Of a DNA stretch of 12,888 nucleotides, positions 7,126 through 12,817 are shown piece after piece; the first letter of the stretch is position 1; each line of letters begins with the position of its first letter. The stretch is taken from contig CAZKIA010000019.1 in the NCBI GenBank assembly GCA_964552765.1, forward strand, positions 1 through 12,888, written 5' to 3'. The stretch comes from JAPUDQ01 sp964552765 (GTDB lineage: Bacteria > Patescibacteriota > Saccharimonadia > Saccharimonadales > Saccharimonadaceae). The notes beneath the pieces were generated by a model. The model saw nothing but the letters and a program-made list of their open reading frames with translations, made no database searches and was not told the origin of the DNA. The translations under genes and the position numbers were made by a program.

Positions 7126-8031
7126 ATGTCACCACGAAACTCAATAATCTTTATTGAAGCTCTCACGAAGAAATTTGGTAGTCTGGCCGCTGTTGATGAT
7201 ATCAGTATGGCAGTCAAACCGGGTGAAATCGTTGGATTTGTTGGGCCAAACGGTGCAGGCAAGACCACAACGATCTCGATGATTCTGGGATTTATTTCTG
7301 CATCATCGGGTAGTATTCGCCTCTTTGGCGATAGTGTCTCGCTACAAAATGCCCATACCCACCATATGCAAATGGGCTATGTAGCGGGCGACATGAGCCT
7401 CCTCAATAATCTAACTGGCCAACAATATCTGACACATATGGCGGCACTCACGCGAGCTAACTCCGCTCGCCAAAAAGAACTCATTGAAGCACTTGATCCT
7501 GTCCTCGGGAAAAAGCTCAAAACGTTGTCACGTGGCAACAAACAAAAGATTGCACTCATTGCCGCTCTGCAACACAGTCCAAAGCTGCTTGTTCTCGATG
7601 AACCAACCAGTGGGCTTGACCCGTTAATGCAAGAAGTATTTTTGCACCTCATTAAAAACGAAGCCAACGAAGGTGCGACGATATTTATGTCATCGCATAT
7701 TTTGACGGAAGTGACCAGTATCTGTAGTCGAGTACTATTTATGAAAAAAGGACAAATCGTCCTAGACAGCAGCGTTGCTGATATTGAGGCTCAAGCAGGT
7801 AAAGCGATTTCGATCACGGCTGATCGTAAGACGCTTGTCGGCCTACTAAAGACACACCCGGCAGGGCTTATCAACCCAAAGCAACATGGCTCGACGGTTA
7901 CCTTTATGTATCAAGGCCCGATCAACCCAGTCATGGTATGGCTGGCATCACACAAACTTCGTGATGTACAGATTCACGATCGCGACCTTGATAGTATTTT
8001 TCATGATATGTACAAGGAGAATGAGCCATGA
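7126..8031 (+). CDS. ABC-2 exporter ATPase with degenerate signature motif
   Basis: Cytoplasmic ATPase of 301 residues. Walker A G-P-N-G-A-G-K-T at 40-47; the Q-loop region reads G-Y-V-A-G-D-M-S-L (84-92) with no glutamine; the signature is L-S-R-G-N-K-Q-K (134-141) instead of LSGGQ; Walker B L-L-V-L-D-E-P at 154-160; S-G-L-D-P; H-loop H191. The 'GD' Q-loop with 'LSRGNKQK' is a recognisable subgroup of ABC-2 exporter ATPases, so the deviations are family features rather than decay. A C-terminal domain of about 85 residues follows (from about 215). The stop overlaps the permease start as ATGA, so the two are one translational unit. Substrate unknown; such pairs are often linked to peptide or drug efflux and resistance. 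Confidence 0.92.
   Translation: MSPRNSIIFIEALTKKFGSLAAVDDISMAVKPGEIVGFVGPNGAGKTTTISMILGFISASSGSIRLFGDSVSLQNAHTHHMQMGYVAGDMSLLNNLTGQQYLTHMAALTRANSARQKELIEALDPVLGKKLKTLSRGNKQKIALIAALQHSPKLLVLDEPTSGLDPLMQEVFLHLIKNEANEGATIFMSSHILTEVTSICSRVLFMKKGQIVLDSSVADIEAQAGKAISITADRKTLVGLLKTHPAGLINPKQHGSTVTFMYQGPINPVMVWLASHKLRDVQIHDRDLDSIFHDMYKENEP
8014..8019 (+). promoter_or_regulatory. Shine-Dalgarno AAGGAG for the second ABC permease
   Basis: AAGGAG lies 8 nt before the first of three consecutive ATG codons (8028, 8031, 8034), favouring 8028. As in the first exporter operon, only the downstream gene carries a clear Shine-Dalgarno sequence. Confidence 0.75.
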
Positions 8032-8816
8032 TGATGTCGAGTATTTTTATGCGTACACTCTATGACAAGCGTTGGTTCTGCATCGGGTGGGCAATCGCAT
8101 TGAGTGTCATGTCTATCCTGATGATTTCGATGTATCCGTCACTCCATGATGGTATGAAATCAATCGCTGCAACCATGCCGCCCCAACTACAAGGGTTAGT
8201 TGGCGATATTAGTATGTTTGGTCATCTTGATACGTATCTATCATCGCAGTTGTATGATATTCGCATTCCGCTGTTCCTGATGATAATGGCATTGGTACTC
8301 GCCCAAAATCTGACTGTTGGCGCCGAGGAACGCGGTGAAATGCGCACAATTCTCAGCACCCATACCTCACGCTCATCACTTTTTTTGCAGACTTTCTTTG
8401 CTGCCTGCGTAATCTTTTTTGTCGCGCTACTCTCTACTGTCGCTGTGAACCTGGTTGGCGTACCATTAATTGGTGAATCAATCGAACTCTCGCTTGTACT
8501 CAAGCTTGCATTTTTATCATGGATGTTTGCCGTGACAATGTTTGCTATTGTTTACAGTGTTGGCGCAGCATTTGGCTCTCGGACATTTGTGATGGCAATC
8601 GGCGTAGGTCTTATCATTCTTAGTATTATTCTTGAAGCAGGCCGTACGGTTGATTGGCTCGAGCTCGCTCAGAAAATATCTTTGCTCCACTACTATGATG
8701 CCGGTAAACTACTCACAACCGGACTGAATCTCAAGCACTTTGCTGTGCTATGTATCTTATTATTTGGCACATCACTTATTGGATGGGTACAATTTCGCAG
8801 ACGTGATATCGCGTAA
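8028..8816 (+). CDS. ABC-2 type permease (ABC2_membrane_2-like)
   Basis: Polytopic membrane subunit of 262 residues with about six hydrophobic segments. The N-terminus is basic (M-R-T-L-Y-D-K-R-W) before helix 1 at about 15-35. A short extracytoplasmic loop holds M-P-P-Q-L-Q-G-L-V-G-D. Helix 2 is followed by the cytoplasmic motif G-A-E-E-R-G-E-M-R-T-I-L-S-T, the conserved ATPase-docking element of this permease type, where the sequence usually reports changes in substrate class only weakly. The protein ends R-R-R-D-I-A, a typical ABC-2 tail. The gene ends 3 nt from the stop of the convergent VIT-family gene. Confidence 0.88.
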   Translation: MMMSSIFMRTLYDKRWFCIGWAIALSVMSILMISMYPSLHDGMKSIAATMPPQLQGLVGDISMFGHLDTYLSSQLYDIRIPLFLMIMALVLAQNLTVGAEERGEMRTILSTHTSRSSLFLQTFFAACVIFFVALLSTVAVNLVGVPLIGESIELSLVLKLAFLSWMFAVTMFAIVYSVGAAFGSRTFVMAIGVGLIILSIILEAGRTVDWLELAQKISLLHYYDAGKLLTTGLNLKHFAVLCILLFGTSLIGWVQFRRRDIA

Positions 8817-8819
8817 GTG

Positions 8820-9557
8820 CTAGCTGAGTGCGACACCAAAAAGCATACCGATACCATAGGTAACGGCCGAGGCTGCTAGCACAATCAAGAACTGTCTGAT
8901 CGCACCATAGACGAGACTTTTACCACTGCTTTTCGCGATATATGCACCGACACCAAGACTGACAAGAGCTGTCAAAACAACGGAAATAATAGATGCCGTT
9001 GAGCCACCAATAAAGAACCATGGCGCTAATGCGACCAATGACCCCACGGTAAATAAGGCAAATGAGGAGAAAGCGGCTGTCCACGGTGAACCAAGCTCAT
9101 CTGGATTGACACCAAGTACCTGTGTCGCATATAGGACGGCAAAGCCGCGTTCTTTTTTCGCCATGTCATGGGCTGCCGCCTGCGCAGCACGCTTGTCCAT
9201 ACCAGTCTCACGGAGTTTCGCCTCAAAATTTTCGCGTAGCAACGGCATATCAGACTTAACGAGCTTTTTCAGATCGCCAAGGATGCCTTGAAACAACTCG
9301 ACTTGCGCCTGGACGGAGATCCATTCACCAGCCGCCATACTAAACGCCCCGGCAATCAAGCCAGCAAATCCAGCAACCAACACGGCATGCTGGCCACCAG
9401 TTGTGGCTGCCGCTACACCAAGGATAAGACAGACAGTACTAACAAGTCCATCGTTGATGCCGAGCACTGCAGCACGAGCAGCACCACCCTGAACCTGAGC
9501 GGCTCGCCGCGCTAATATCTCACTATCACGTTGCTTATCATTTGTTTTTGTTGCCAT
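8820..9557 (-). CDS. VIT1/CCC1-family Fe2+/Mn2+ transporter
   Basis: Membrane protein of 245 residues. Helix 1 carries the family hallmark A-A-V-L-G-I-N-D-G-L-V-S at 29-40, with the conserved acidic D36. Helix 2 ends in S-M-A-A-G-E-W-I-S-V (73-82), including the conserved Met and Glu. Residues about 83-150 form the cytoplasmic helical domain, which in VIT1 collects metal on glutamates; here it is more lysine- and alanine-rich than in plant VIT1. Three hydrophobic segments follow to the C-terminus. Family members export Fe2+ or Mn2+ from the cytoplasm, usually with proton antiport. The start at 9557 was chosen because AAGGAG lies 9 nt upstream; the longer frame would need a TTG at 9641 and adds 28 residues unlike the family. 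Confidence 0.9.
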   Translation of the reverse strand: MATKTNDKQRDSEILARRAAQVQGGAARAAVLGINDGLVSTVCLILGVAAATTGGQHAVLVAGFAGLIAGAFSMAAGEWISVQAQVELFQGILGDLKKLVKSDMPLLRENFEAKLRETGMDKRAAQAAAHDMAKKERGFAVLYATQVLGVNPDELGSPWTAAFSSFALFTVGSLVALAPWFFIGGSTASIISVVLTALVSLGVGAYIAKSSGKSLVYGAIRQFLIVLAASAVTYGIGMLFGVALS

Positions 9558-9566
9558 GGTGTATAA

Positions 9567-9572
9567 CTCCTT
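9567..9572 (-). promoter_or_regulatory. Shine-Dalgarno AAGGAG for the VIT-family gene
   Basis: On the minus strand AAGGAG ends 9 nt before the ATG at 9557, fixing the start. This gene is probably the first in its transcript and does have a leader, unlike six other transcript-leading genes here. Confidence 0.75.
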
Positions 9573-9669
9573 ATAATTACATTGGTATATAGCGGCTGCA
9601 CAGGTAGCTGAGCGCTCGTTTGATCGCCTTGGGTATTGCAACCCGTTTCACGTAGTATAACAGATATAG

Positions 9670-9675
9670 TATGAT
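9670..9675 (+). promoter_or_regulatory. -10 element of the alpha/beta hydrolase gene (leaderless)
   Basis: TATGAT ends 8 nt before ATG 9684; an overlapping TATAGT lies at 9665-9670. The -35 region is weak (TTTCAC at 9646-9651). There is no Shine-Dalgarno sequence before the ATG. Confidence 0.45.
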
Positions 9676-9683
9676 GGTACTAA

Positions 9684-10604
9684 ATGCATAAATACAAAAA
9701 AGAATTCATTATATCCAGCTGGATACTTGCCGGCCTGATTATCGCAGTCGCGAGCTTTTACACTGTAACGCCGTTTCGTAGCTTTATCACTGATGCCTAT
9801 CATTCTATTTTCAAGCGTATTATCTCTGACCGAGTCCTTGAAGAGAAAGGGAAATCTTACTCAAATATTACGTATTGCGCGCCAGGAGATAGTCGTCAGA
9901 CTCTTGACATATTTCTTCCTGATAGACGAGGTGATTCTCGCGTCCCCCTTGTCATTTTTATCCACGGTGGCGGCTGGCGGCTGGGAGATAAGGCAAACCG
10001 TGAAGTAGCTTTTTACGGTGAATCATTACTCAAAAATAATATTGCTATCGCCTCGATCAACTATCGTCTCGCGCCAGCCCATACCTACCCGACACAAAAT
10101 GATGATATAGCGTGCGCTATAAAATATTTACAAAATCATGCCTCAACGTATCAGTTCAGCGATCGCTGGGCAATCTTTGGCGACAGTGCAGGGGCGCAGC
10201 TTGGGGCGCTTGCAATGACAGACAAACAAATCAATCGTCCATTAGTTGCTTTCGTCGGATTCTACGGCCCCTATGACCTATCGCTACAGACAACACGCAG
10301 TCCGCATAAGGACGTAGACGCTATTTCTTATACGAATCACGCTCGTGACGCCCAGCAAGCGAGCCCTATCAATCATCCAGCTCGGCAAGGAGCAGAGTAC
10401 TGGTTGTATCACGGCACAAAAGACCGTATCGTTTCCATCAATCAATCACAGCGGTTTTATACCAAGTTACTCGATGAAGGTATACCAGCTCATCTTACTA
10501 TCGTACAGAATGCCTCGCATGCATTTGGGTCCCTCTCTCGACCGAGCAGTCAAGAAATACGATCAACACTGACACAATCACTTGTCGAGATACTTGAAGA
10601 TTAA
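9684..10604 (+). CDS. Membrane-anchored alpha/beta hydrolase (carboxylesterase/BD-FAE-like)
   Basis: 306 residues. A basic N-terminus (H-K-Y-K-K-E) followed by one hydrophobic span at about 9-28 predicts a signal anchor that places the enzyme outside the membrane. The hydrolase domain has the oxyanion motif H-G-G-G-W at 94-98, then the S-I-N-Y-R-L-A-P block. The nucleophile elbow is G-D-S-A-G with S168, and candidate acid and base residues are D247 (K-D-R-I-V) and H279 (A-S-H-A-F-G). This triad and the HGGGW signature place it with esterase/lipase-type hydrolases acting on acyl esters, including carbohydrate esterases of the BD-FAE type. The substrate is unknown. If surface exposed, it could act on host or environmental esters. 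It is divergent from the VIT gene and followed 115 nt later by carD. Confidence 0.88.
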   Translation: MHKYKKEFIISSWILAGLIIAVASFYTVTPFRSFITDAYHSIFKRIISDRVLEEKGKSYSNITYCAPGDSRQTLDIFLPDRRGDSRVPLVIFIHGGGWRLGDKANREVAFYGESLLKNNIAIASINYRLAPAHTYPTQNDDIACAIKYLQNHASTYQFSDRWAIFGDSAGAQLGALAMTDKQINRPLVAFVGFYGPYDLSLQTTRSPHKDVDAISYTNHARDAQQASPINHPARQGAEYWLYHGTKDRIVSINQSQRFYTKLLDEGIPAHLTIVQNASHAFGSLSRPSSQEIRSTLTQSLVEILED

Positions 10605-10642
10605 TCTGGCCTCTTCTGGTGGGCGACTACCTCTTAAATCTG

Positions 10643-10656
10643 TGCTATACTGTATA
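10643..10656 (+). promoter_or_regulatory. Extended -10 promoter of the CarD-like gene with overlapping palindrome
   Basis: TGC-TATACT gives an extended -10 (TG at 10643-10644, TATACT at 10646-10651), with no good -35 hexamer 17 nt upstream. A perfect 5-1-5 inverted repeat, TATAC-T-GTATA (10646-10656), overlaps the -10 and could be an operator. The 5' leader would be about 60 nt, unlike the leaderless genes. Confidence 0.5.
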
Positions 10657-10719
10657 CATAACGCGCCACACATATAGTAATTGTCTGCGCCGTTTTCTTA
10701 AAAAAGAGATGAGGTTGGT

Positions 10720-11217
10720 ATGATAAAAATCGGTCATAAAATCGTATATCGTGACAAAATATGCACGGTAAAAGAAATCATCAAATGCTACCGTAATGAC
10801 GAGGATTATTATGTCCTGACCGACGTAAACGACCCGACGCTCCTCATCAAAGTTCCCCTCACTCTTGCCGAAACCATTATGCGCCCCCTTATTACTCGTG
10901 ACGAGATCGATTCATTAATTAAAAAGATCCCTGACATTTCCACTGTCTCAATCAGCAACTGGAATCGTGGTGCAGAGTACAAAACACTCCTGCGCGACGG
11001 CACACACGAAAGTGTCATTAGTGTTATTAAAACAGCCTATCAGCGCCAACAAGACAAGATCGATGATCGCAAAAAACCAAGTGAAAGCGACAAAATCTAC
11101 TTTCGCCAAGCTGAAAATCTATTTTATAGCGAGATCGCCGCCGCTCTCAATATTGATTTTGACGAAGCTCGCGACTATATTGTGACGCGGACGGGTAATT
11201 TTTCGGTCGCGAAGTAG
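10720..11217 (+). CDS. CarD/CdnL-family RNA polymerase-binding transcription regulator
   Basis: 165 residues. The N-terminal RNA-polymerase interaction domain (about 1-60) has the CarD/TRCF tudor-like pattern: I-G-H-K-I-V-Y at the start, a Y-Y-V-L-T strand and L-L-I-K-V-P-L. The C-terminal helical domain includes S-N-W-N-R-G-A-E-Y-K, in which W81 matches the conserved tryptophan that CarD wedges into the upstream edge of the transcription bubble. The final helices (A-E-N-L-F-Y-S-E-I-A-A-A-L) align with the CarD tail. CarD proteins bind the beta subunit and stabilise open complexes, especially at weak promoters. Length matches the family (about 160). GAGG at 10711-10714 lies 5 nt before the ATG, a close Shine-Dalgarno sequence. 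Its autoregulation is plausible given its distinctive promoter. Confidence 0.85.
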   Translation: MIKIGHKIVYRDKICTVKEIIKCYRNDEDYYVLTDVNDPTLLIKVPLTLAETIMRPLITRDEIDSLIKKIPDISTVSISNWNRGAEYKTLLRDGTHESVISVIKTAYQRQQDKIDDRKKPSESDKIYFRQAENLFYSEIAAALNIDFDEARDYIVTRTGNFSVAK

Positions 11218-11235
11218 TAAGGACGCGACGTATTC

Positions 11236-11294
11236 ACTAACTAATAACTCATGAGAAAAAAGTTTTCTTGAAAATATAATTATTACCAGTTAGT
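11236..11294. repeat. Nested inverted repeats in the gap after the CarD-like gene
   Basis: ACTAACT-AATAA (11236-11247) is complementary to TTATT-ACC-AGTTAGT (11280-11294) apart from a 3-nt bulge. Inside lies a second stem, AGAAAA (about 11254-11259) with TTTTCT (11263-11268). It is AT-rich and could be a weak terminator for the upstream gene or an operator for the downstream one, whose promoter elements lie in the right arm. Confidence 0.4.
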
Positions 11295-11296
11295 CT
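11268..11296 (+). promoter_or_regulatory. Possible promoter of the unknown membrane protein gene
   Basis: TTGAAA (11268-11273; 5/6) and TAGTCT (11291-11296) are spaced by 17 nt, with TAGTCT ending 12 nt before ATG 11309. A perfect TATAAT at 11275-11280 is an alternative -10 without a clear -35. No Shine-Dalgarno sequence is visible. Confidence 0.35.
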
Positions 11297-11308
11297 TGTA
11301 ACACAAGC

Positions 11309-12013
11309 ATGTTTCAAAAAATAAAGACAATATCCATACAGTATAAGCAAACCCTGCTTTTTGCACTGCTCGGTATAATTTCTGGTATTATTCCATCCGC
11401 GTTAAATCACATCAACGAGTTCTGGAGGTGGAGTTTGCCTGCAAAAATGGCAAGCGAGTATGGATTCTGGATCATTTTTGTAACTCTGATTATCCTACGA
11501 TCAAAAAGCCGTAAGCTTGCCGCTCTCAATACATTCACTTTTTGTTTTGTAATGGTTATCGTTTACGGCCTGGCTGAAACAATCTACAAAATACCAAATT
11601 TATTATCGGGTATTTATAGTGAGGGAACAACATTTCTGAGCCTATTTTTAGAATACGAACTATCTCAACCGCAATGGTTCATCGTCATTACTTTACTGAT
11701 ACCTATTTCATTGCTGATTTATAACTATAGCAACCATAAGGGACGTATTTTTACCAATGTTGCCACGAACGTCTTGATTATCCTGCCGCTTTTACTATCA
11801 ATTACTAGAATTATTAGTAGTTTATCAAAAAAAGTCATCGTATGTGCCGATATATCTAGAGGATGGATAGCGGGAGACTGTACATTTCAACAACCTGATG
11901 CGTGGATAGTCTCTAATCGAGTCGCTGAAGTGGCTATATATACAGCTTTTATTGTTGCTTGGGCGATATATTCATATAGCCTATTTCAAAAGCGCCATAA
12001 TTACGTAAAATGA
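11309..12013 (+). CDS. Unrecognised six-helix membrane protein
   Basis: 234 residues, strongly hydrophobic, with predicted spans at about 15-35, 47-63, 70-93, 120-141, 147-172 and 208-229. The loop after span 1 holds N-H-I-N-E-F-W-R-W-S. The region between spans 5 and 6 holds two cysteines (C-A-D-I-S-R-G-W-I-A-G-D-C), which could form a disulfide if outside. The tail is basic (F-Q-K-R-H-N-Y-V-K), consistent with an inside C-terminus. There is a loose resemblance to small DUF6518-like membrane proteins (a tryptophan- and glycine-containing second span followed by S-K-S-R), but I would not assign it. Base composition is clearly more AT-rich than the upstream genes (spot counts of about 32-42% GC per 60 nt, against about 60% in a cysS line), which suggests a different history. 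No neighbour points to a function. Confidence 0.7.
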   Translation: MFQKIKTISIQYKQTLLFALLGIISGIIPSALNHINEFWRWSLPAKMASEYGFWIIFVTLIILRSKSRKLAALNTFTFCFVMVIVYGLAETIYKIPNLLSGIYSEGTTFLSLFLEYELSQPQWFIVITLLIPISLLIYNYSNHKGRIFTNVATNVLIILPLLLSITRIISSLSKKVIVCADISRGWIAGDCTFQQPDAWIVSNRVAEVAIYTAFIVAWAIYSYSLFQKRHNYVK

Positions 12014-12085
12014 TTGGTTAAGGCCGCGCTGACCCTGCCTATCGAAGTGTATTTCTCAGCTTTGGTCACACTATAGGTTTGAGTA

Positions 12086-12129
12086 AAGTCGGGGAGGAGG
12101 GACTCGCCTCGTTCGCTTCGCTCCGACTT
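12086..12129 (+). repeat. Hairpin 1 of the intergenic structured region
   Basis: AAGTCGG (12086-12092) pairs perfectly with CCGACTT (12123-12129), enclosing a GC-rich interior with TTCGCT direct repeats at 12112-12117 and 12117-12122. The gap between the membrane protein and the PLD gene (12014-12343) has no convincing gene; its first 70 nt show nothing clear, and the rest is filled by this hairpin cluster. Confidence 0.55.
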
Positions 12130-12156
12130 GTATAGCGAAGACATTCGCTATACGAG
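12127..12156 (+). repeat. Hairpin 2 of the intergenic structured region
   Basis: GTATAGCGAA (12130-12139) and TTCGCTATAC (12144-12153) form a perfect 10-bp stem closing the 4-nt loop GACA. CTT and GAG extend it to 13 bp with one G-T pair. It is the strongest structure in the window and its base overlaps the right arm of hairpin 1, so the two compete. No T tail follows. Confidence 0.75.
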
Positions 12157-12167
12157 CAAGGGCGCCG

Positions 12168-12189
12168 GGGAGCAAAGACTTTTGCTCCC
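12168..12189 (+). repeat. Hairpin 3 of the intergenic structured region
   Basis: GGGAGCAAA (12168-12176) and TTTGCTCCC (12181-12189) form a perfect 9-bp stem with loop GACT. Loop and closing pairs echo hairpin 2: both read A-A-G-A-C-W-T-T across the tip. Confidence 0.7.
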
Positions 12190-12207
12190 GTTCAAGTCCG
12201 CTCCAAG

Positions 12208-12251
12208 AGCCACGAAAAAAGCCGGTCTGATGACCGACTATTTCCGTGGCT
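12208..12251 (+). repeat. Hairpin 4 of the intergenic structured region
   Basis: AGCCACG (12208-12214) pairs with CGTGGCT (12245-12251). An interrupted A/T section then leads to an inner perfect stem, CGGTC (12223-12227) with GACCG (12232-12236) and loop TGAT. The result is a long imperfect hairpin of about 44 nt. It resembles an attenuator or terminator in shape but lacks a downstream T run. Confidence 0.65.
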
Positions 12252-12332
12252 GGACATAAGGGACGATTATAGAACTTTGATCGGACTAGATAACCTAGGC
12301 ATTGTCGAAATAGAAGACGGAGACGAGGATGT

Positions 12333-12336
12333 GGAG
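12333..12336 (+). promoter_or_regulatory. Shine-Dalgarno GGAG for the PLD-like gene
   Basis: GGAG lies 7 nt before ATG 12344 and inside the longer frame that begins at ATG 12329, so it favours the later start. Confidence 0.6.
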
Positions 12337-12343
12337 AATAGCG

Positions 12344-12817
12344 ATGTTTAAGCGACTATTCTCCAATAGCATTGATACAACCGCGCTTTGCAGTTCACGA
12401 CTATTTGATAACGAAACATTCTACAAAGCATTCATAAAAGATCTTGGGCGTGCGAGCCACGGCATTTATATTGAGAGTCCGTTCATGACAACAAAGCGAA
12501 TGGATATGCTTTTGCCCATATTGAGGCGAGCATGCCAAAGAGGTCTTCAGATTACAGTGAACACGCGACCTCCAAGTGAACATGAGGGCAAATATATCGA
12601 TCAGGCATACAAAGCCGTGCAGGATATGCAAAGTATCGGAATAATAGTGCTGTATACCGTTAAGCACCATCGAAAGATTGCTATCATCGACGATGAGATT
12701 ATATGGGAAGGCAGCTTGAATATATTATCTCAAAGTGACAGTTGCGAATTAATGCGCAGATCTGTCTCGAGCTCACTTGTACGCCAAATGAAACATTATA
12801 TTAAATGTACAGATTAG
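12344..12817 (+). CDS. Small phospholipase D/Nuc-like protein, single HKD motif
   Basis: 157 residues. A complete HKD motif is present: H109-x-K111-x4-D116-x6-G123-S124-x-N126, exactly the HxK(x)4D(x)6GSxN pattern. The N-terminal part (I-Y-I-E-S-P-F-M-T, then L-R-R-A-C-Q-R-G-L-Q-I-T-V) is the strand-helix-strand unit common before HKD in this superfamily. One HKD per chain and about 155 residues resemble the Nuc endonuclease type, which works as a homodimer with the two motifs forming one site. There is no signal peptide, so it is probably cytoplasmic and acts on nucleic acid; phosphatidyl transfer is less likely. The stand-alone setting next to hairpins and an orphan membrane protein, with low GC, suggests an acquired defence or mobile-element function, but no defence partner is visible. 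The window ends 71 nt after it; nothing is seen there. Confidence 0.85.
   Translation: MFKRLFSNSIDTTALCSSRLFDNETFYKAFIKDLGRASHGIYIESPFMTTKRMDMLLPILRRACQRGLQITVNTRPPSEHEGKYIDQAYKAVQDMQSIGIIVLYTVKHHRKIAIIDDEIIWEGSLNILSQSDSCELMRRSVSSSLVRQMKHYIKCTD

Noticed and set aside
8817..8882. GTGCTAGC and GCTAGCAC inverted repeat at the convergent junction
   Set aside because: Arms of 8 bp are separated by 50 nt, mostly within coding sequence, with no T tract; not convincing as a terminator.
9558..9641. Longer VIT-family protein starting at TTG 9641
   Set aside because: The 28 extra residues do not look like the family, and AAGGAG is correctly spaced for ATG 9557.
9558..9683. yybP-ykoY manganese riboswitch before the VIT-family gene
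   Set aside because: The conserved internal-loop sequences of that class were not found; only short generic stems are present.
12086..12255. A tRNA gene, suggested by TTCAAGTCC near 12191 and GAGTCCC on the minus strand near 12104
   Set aside because: The T-stem halves are not complementary on either strand, no D-arm or anticodon arm can be placed, and no acceptor stem closes the fold.
12083..12259. A second open frame through the hairpin cluster (K-S-G-R-R-D-S-P-R...)
   Set aside because: It has no credible start, has a low-complexity charged composition dictated by the inverted repeats, and resembles no protein.
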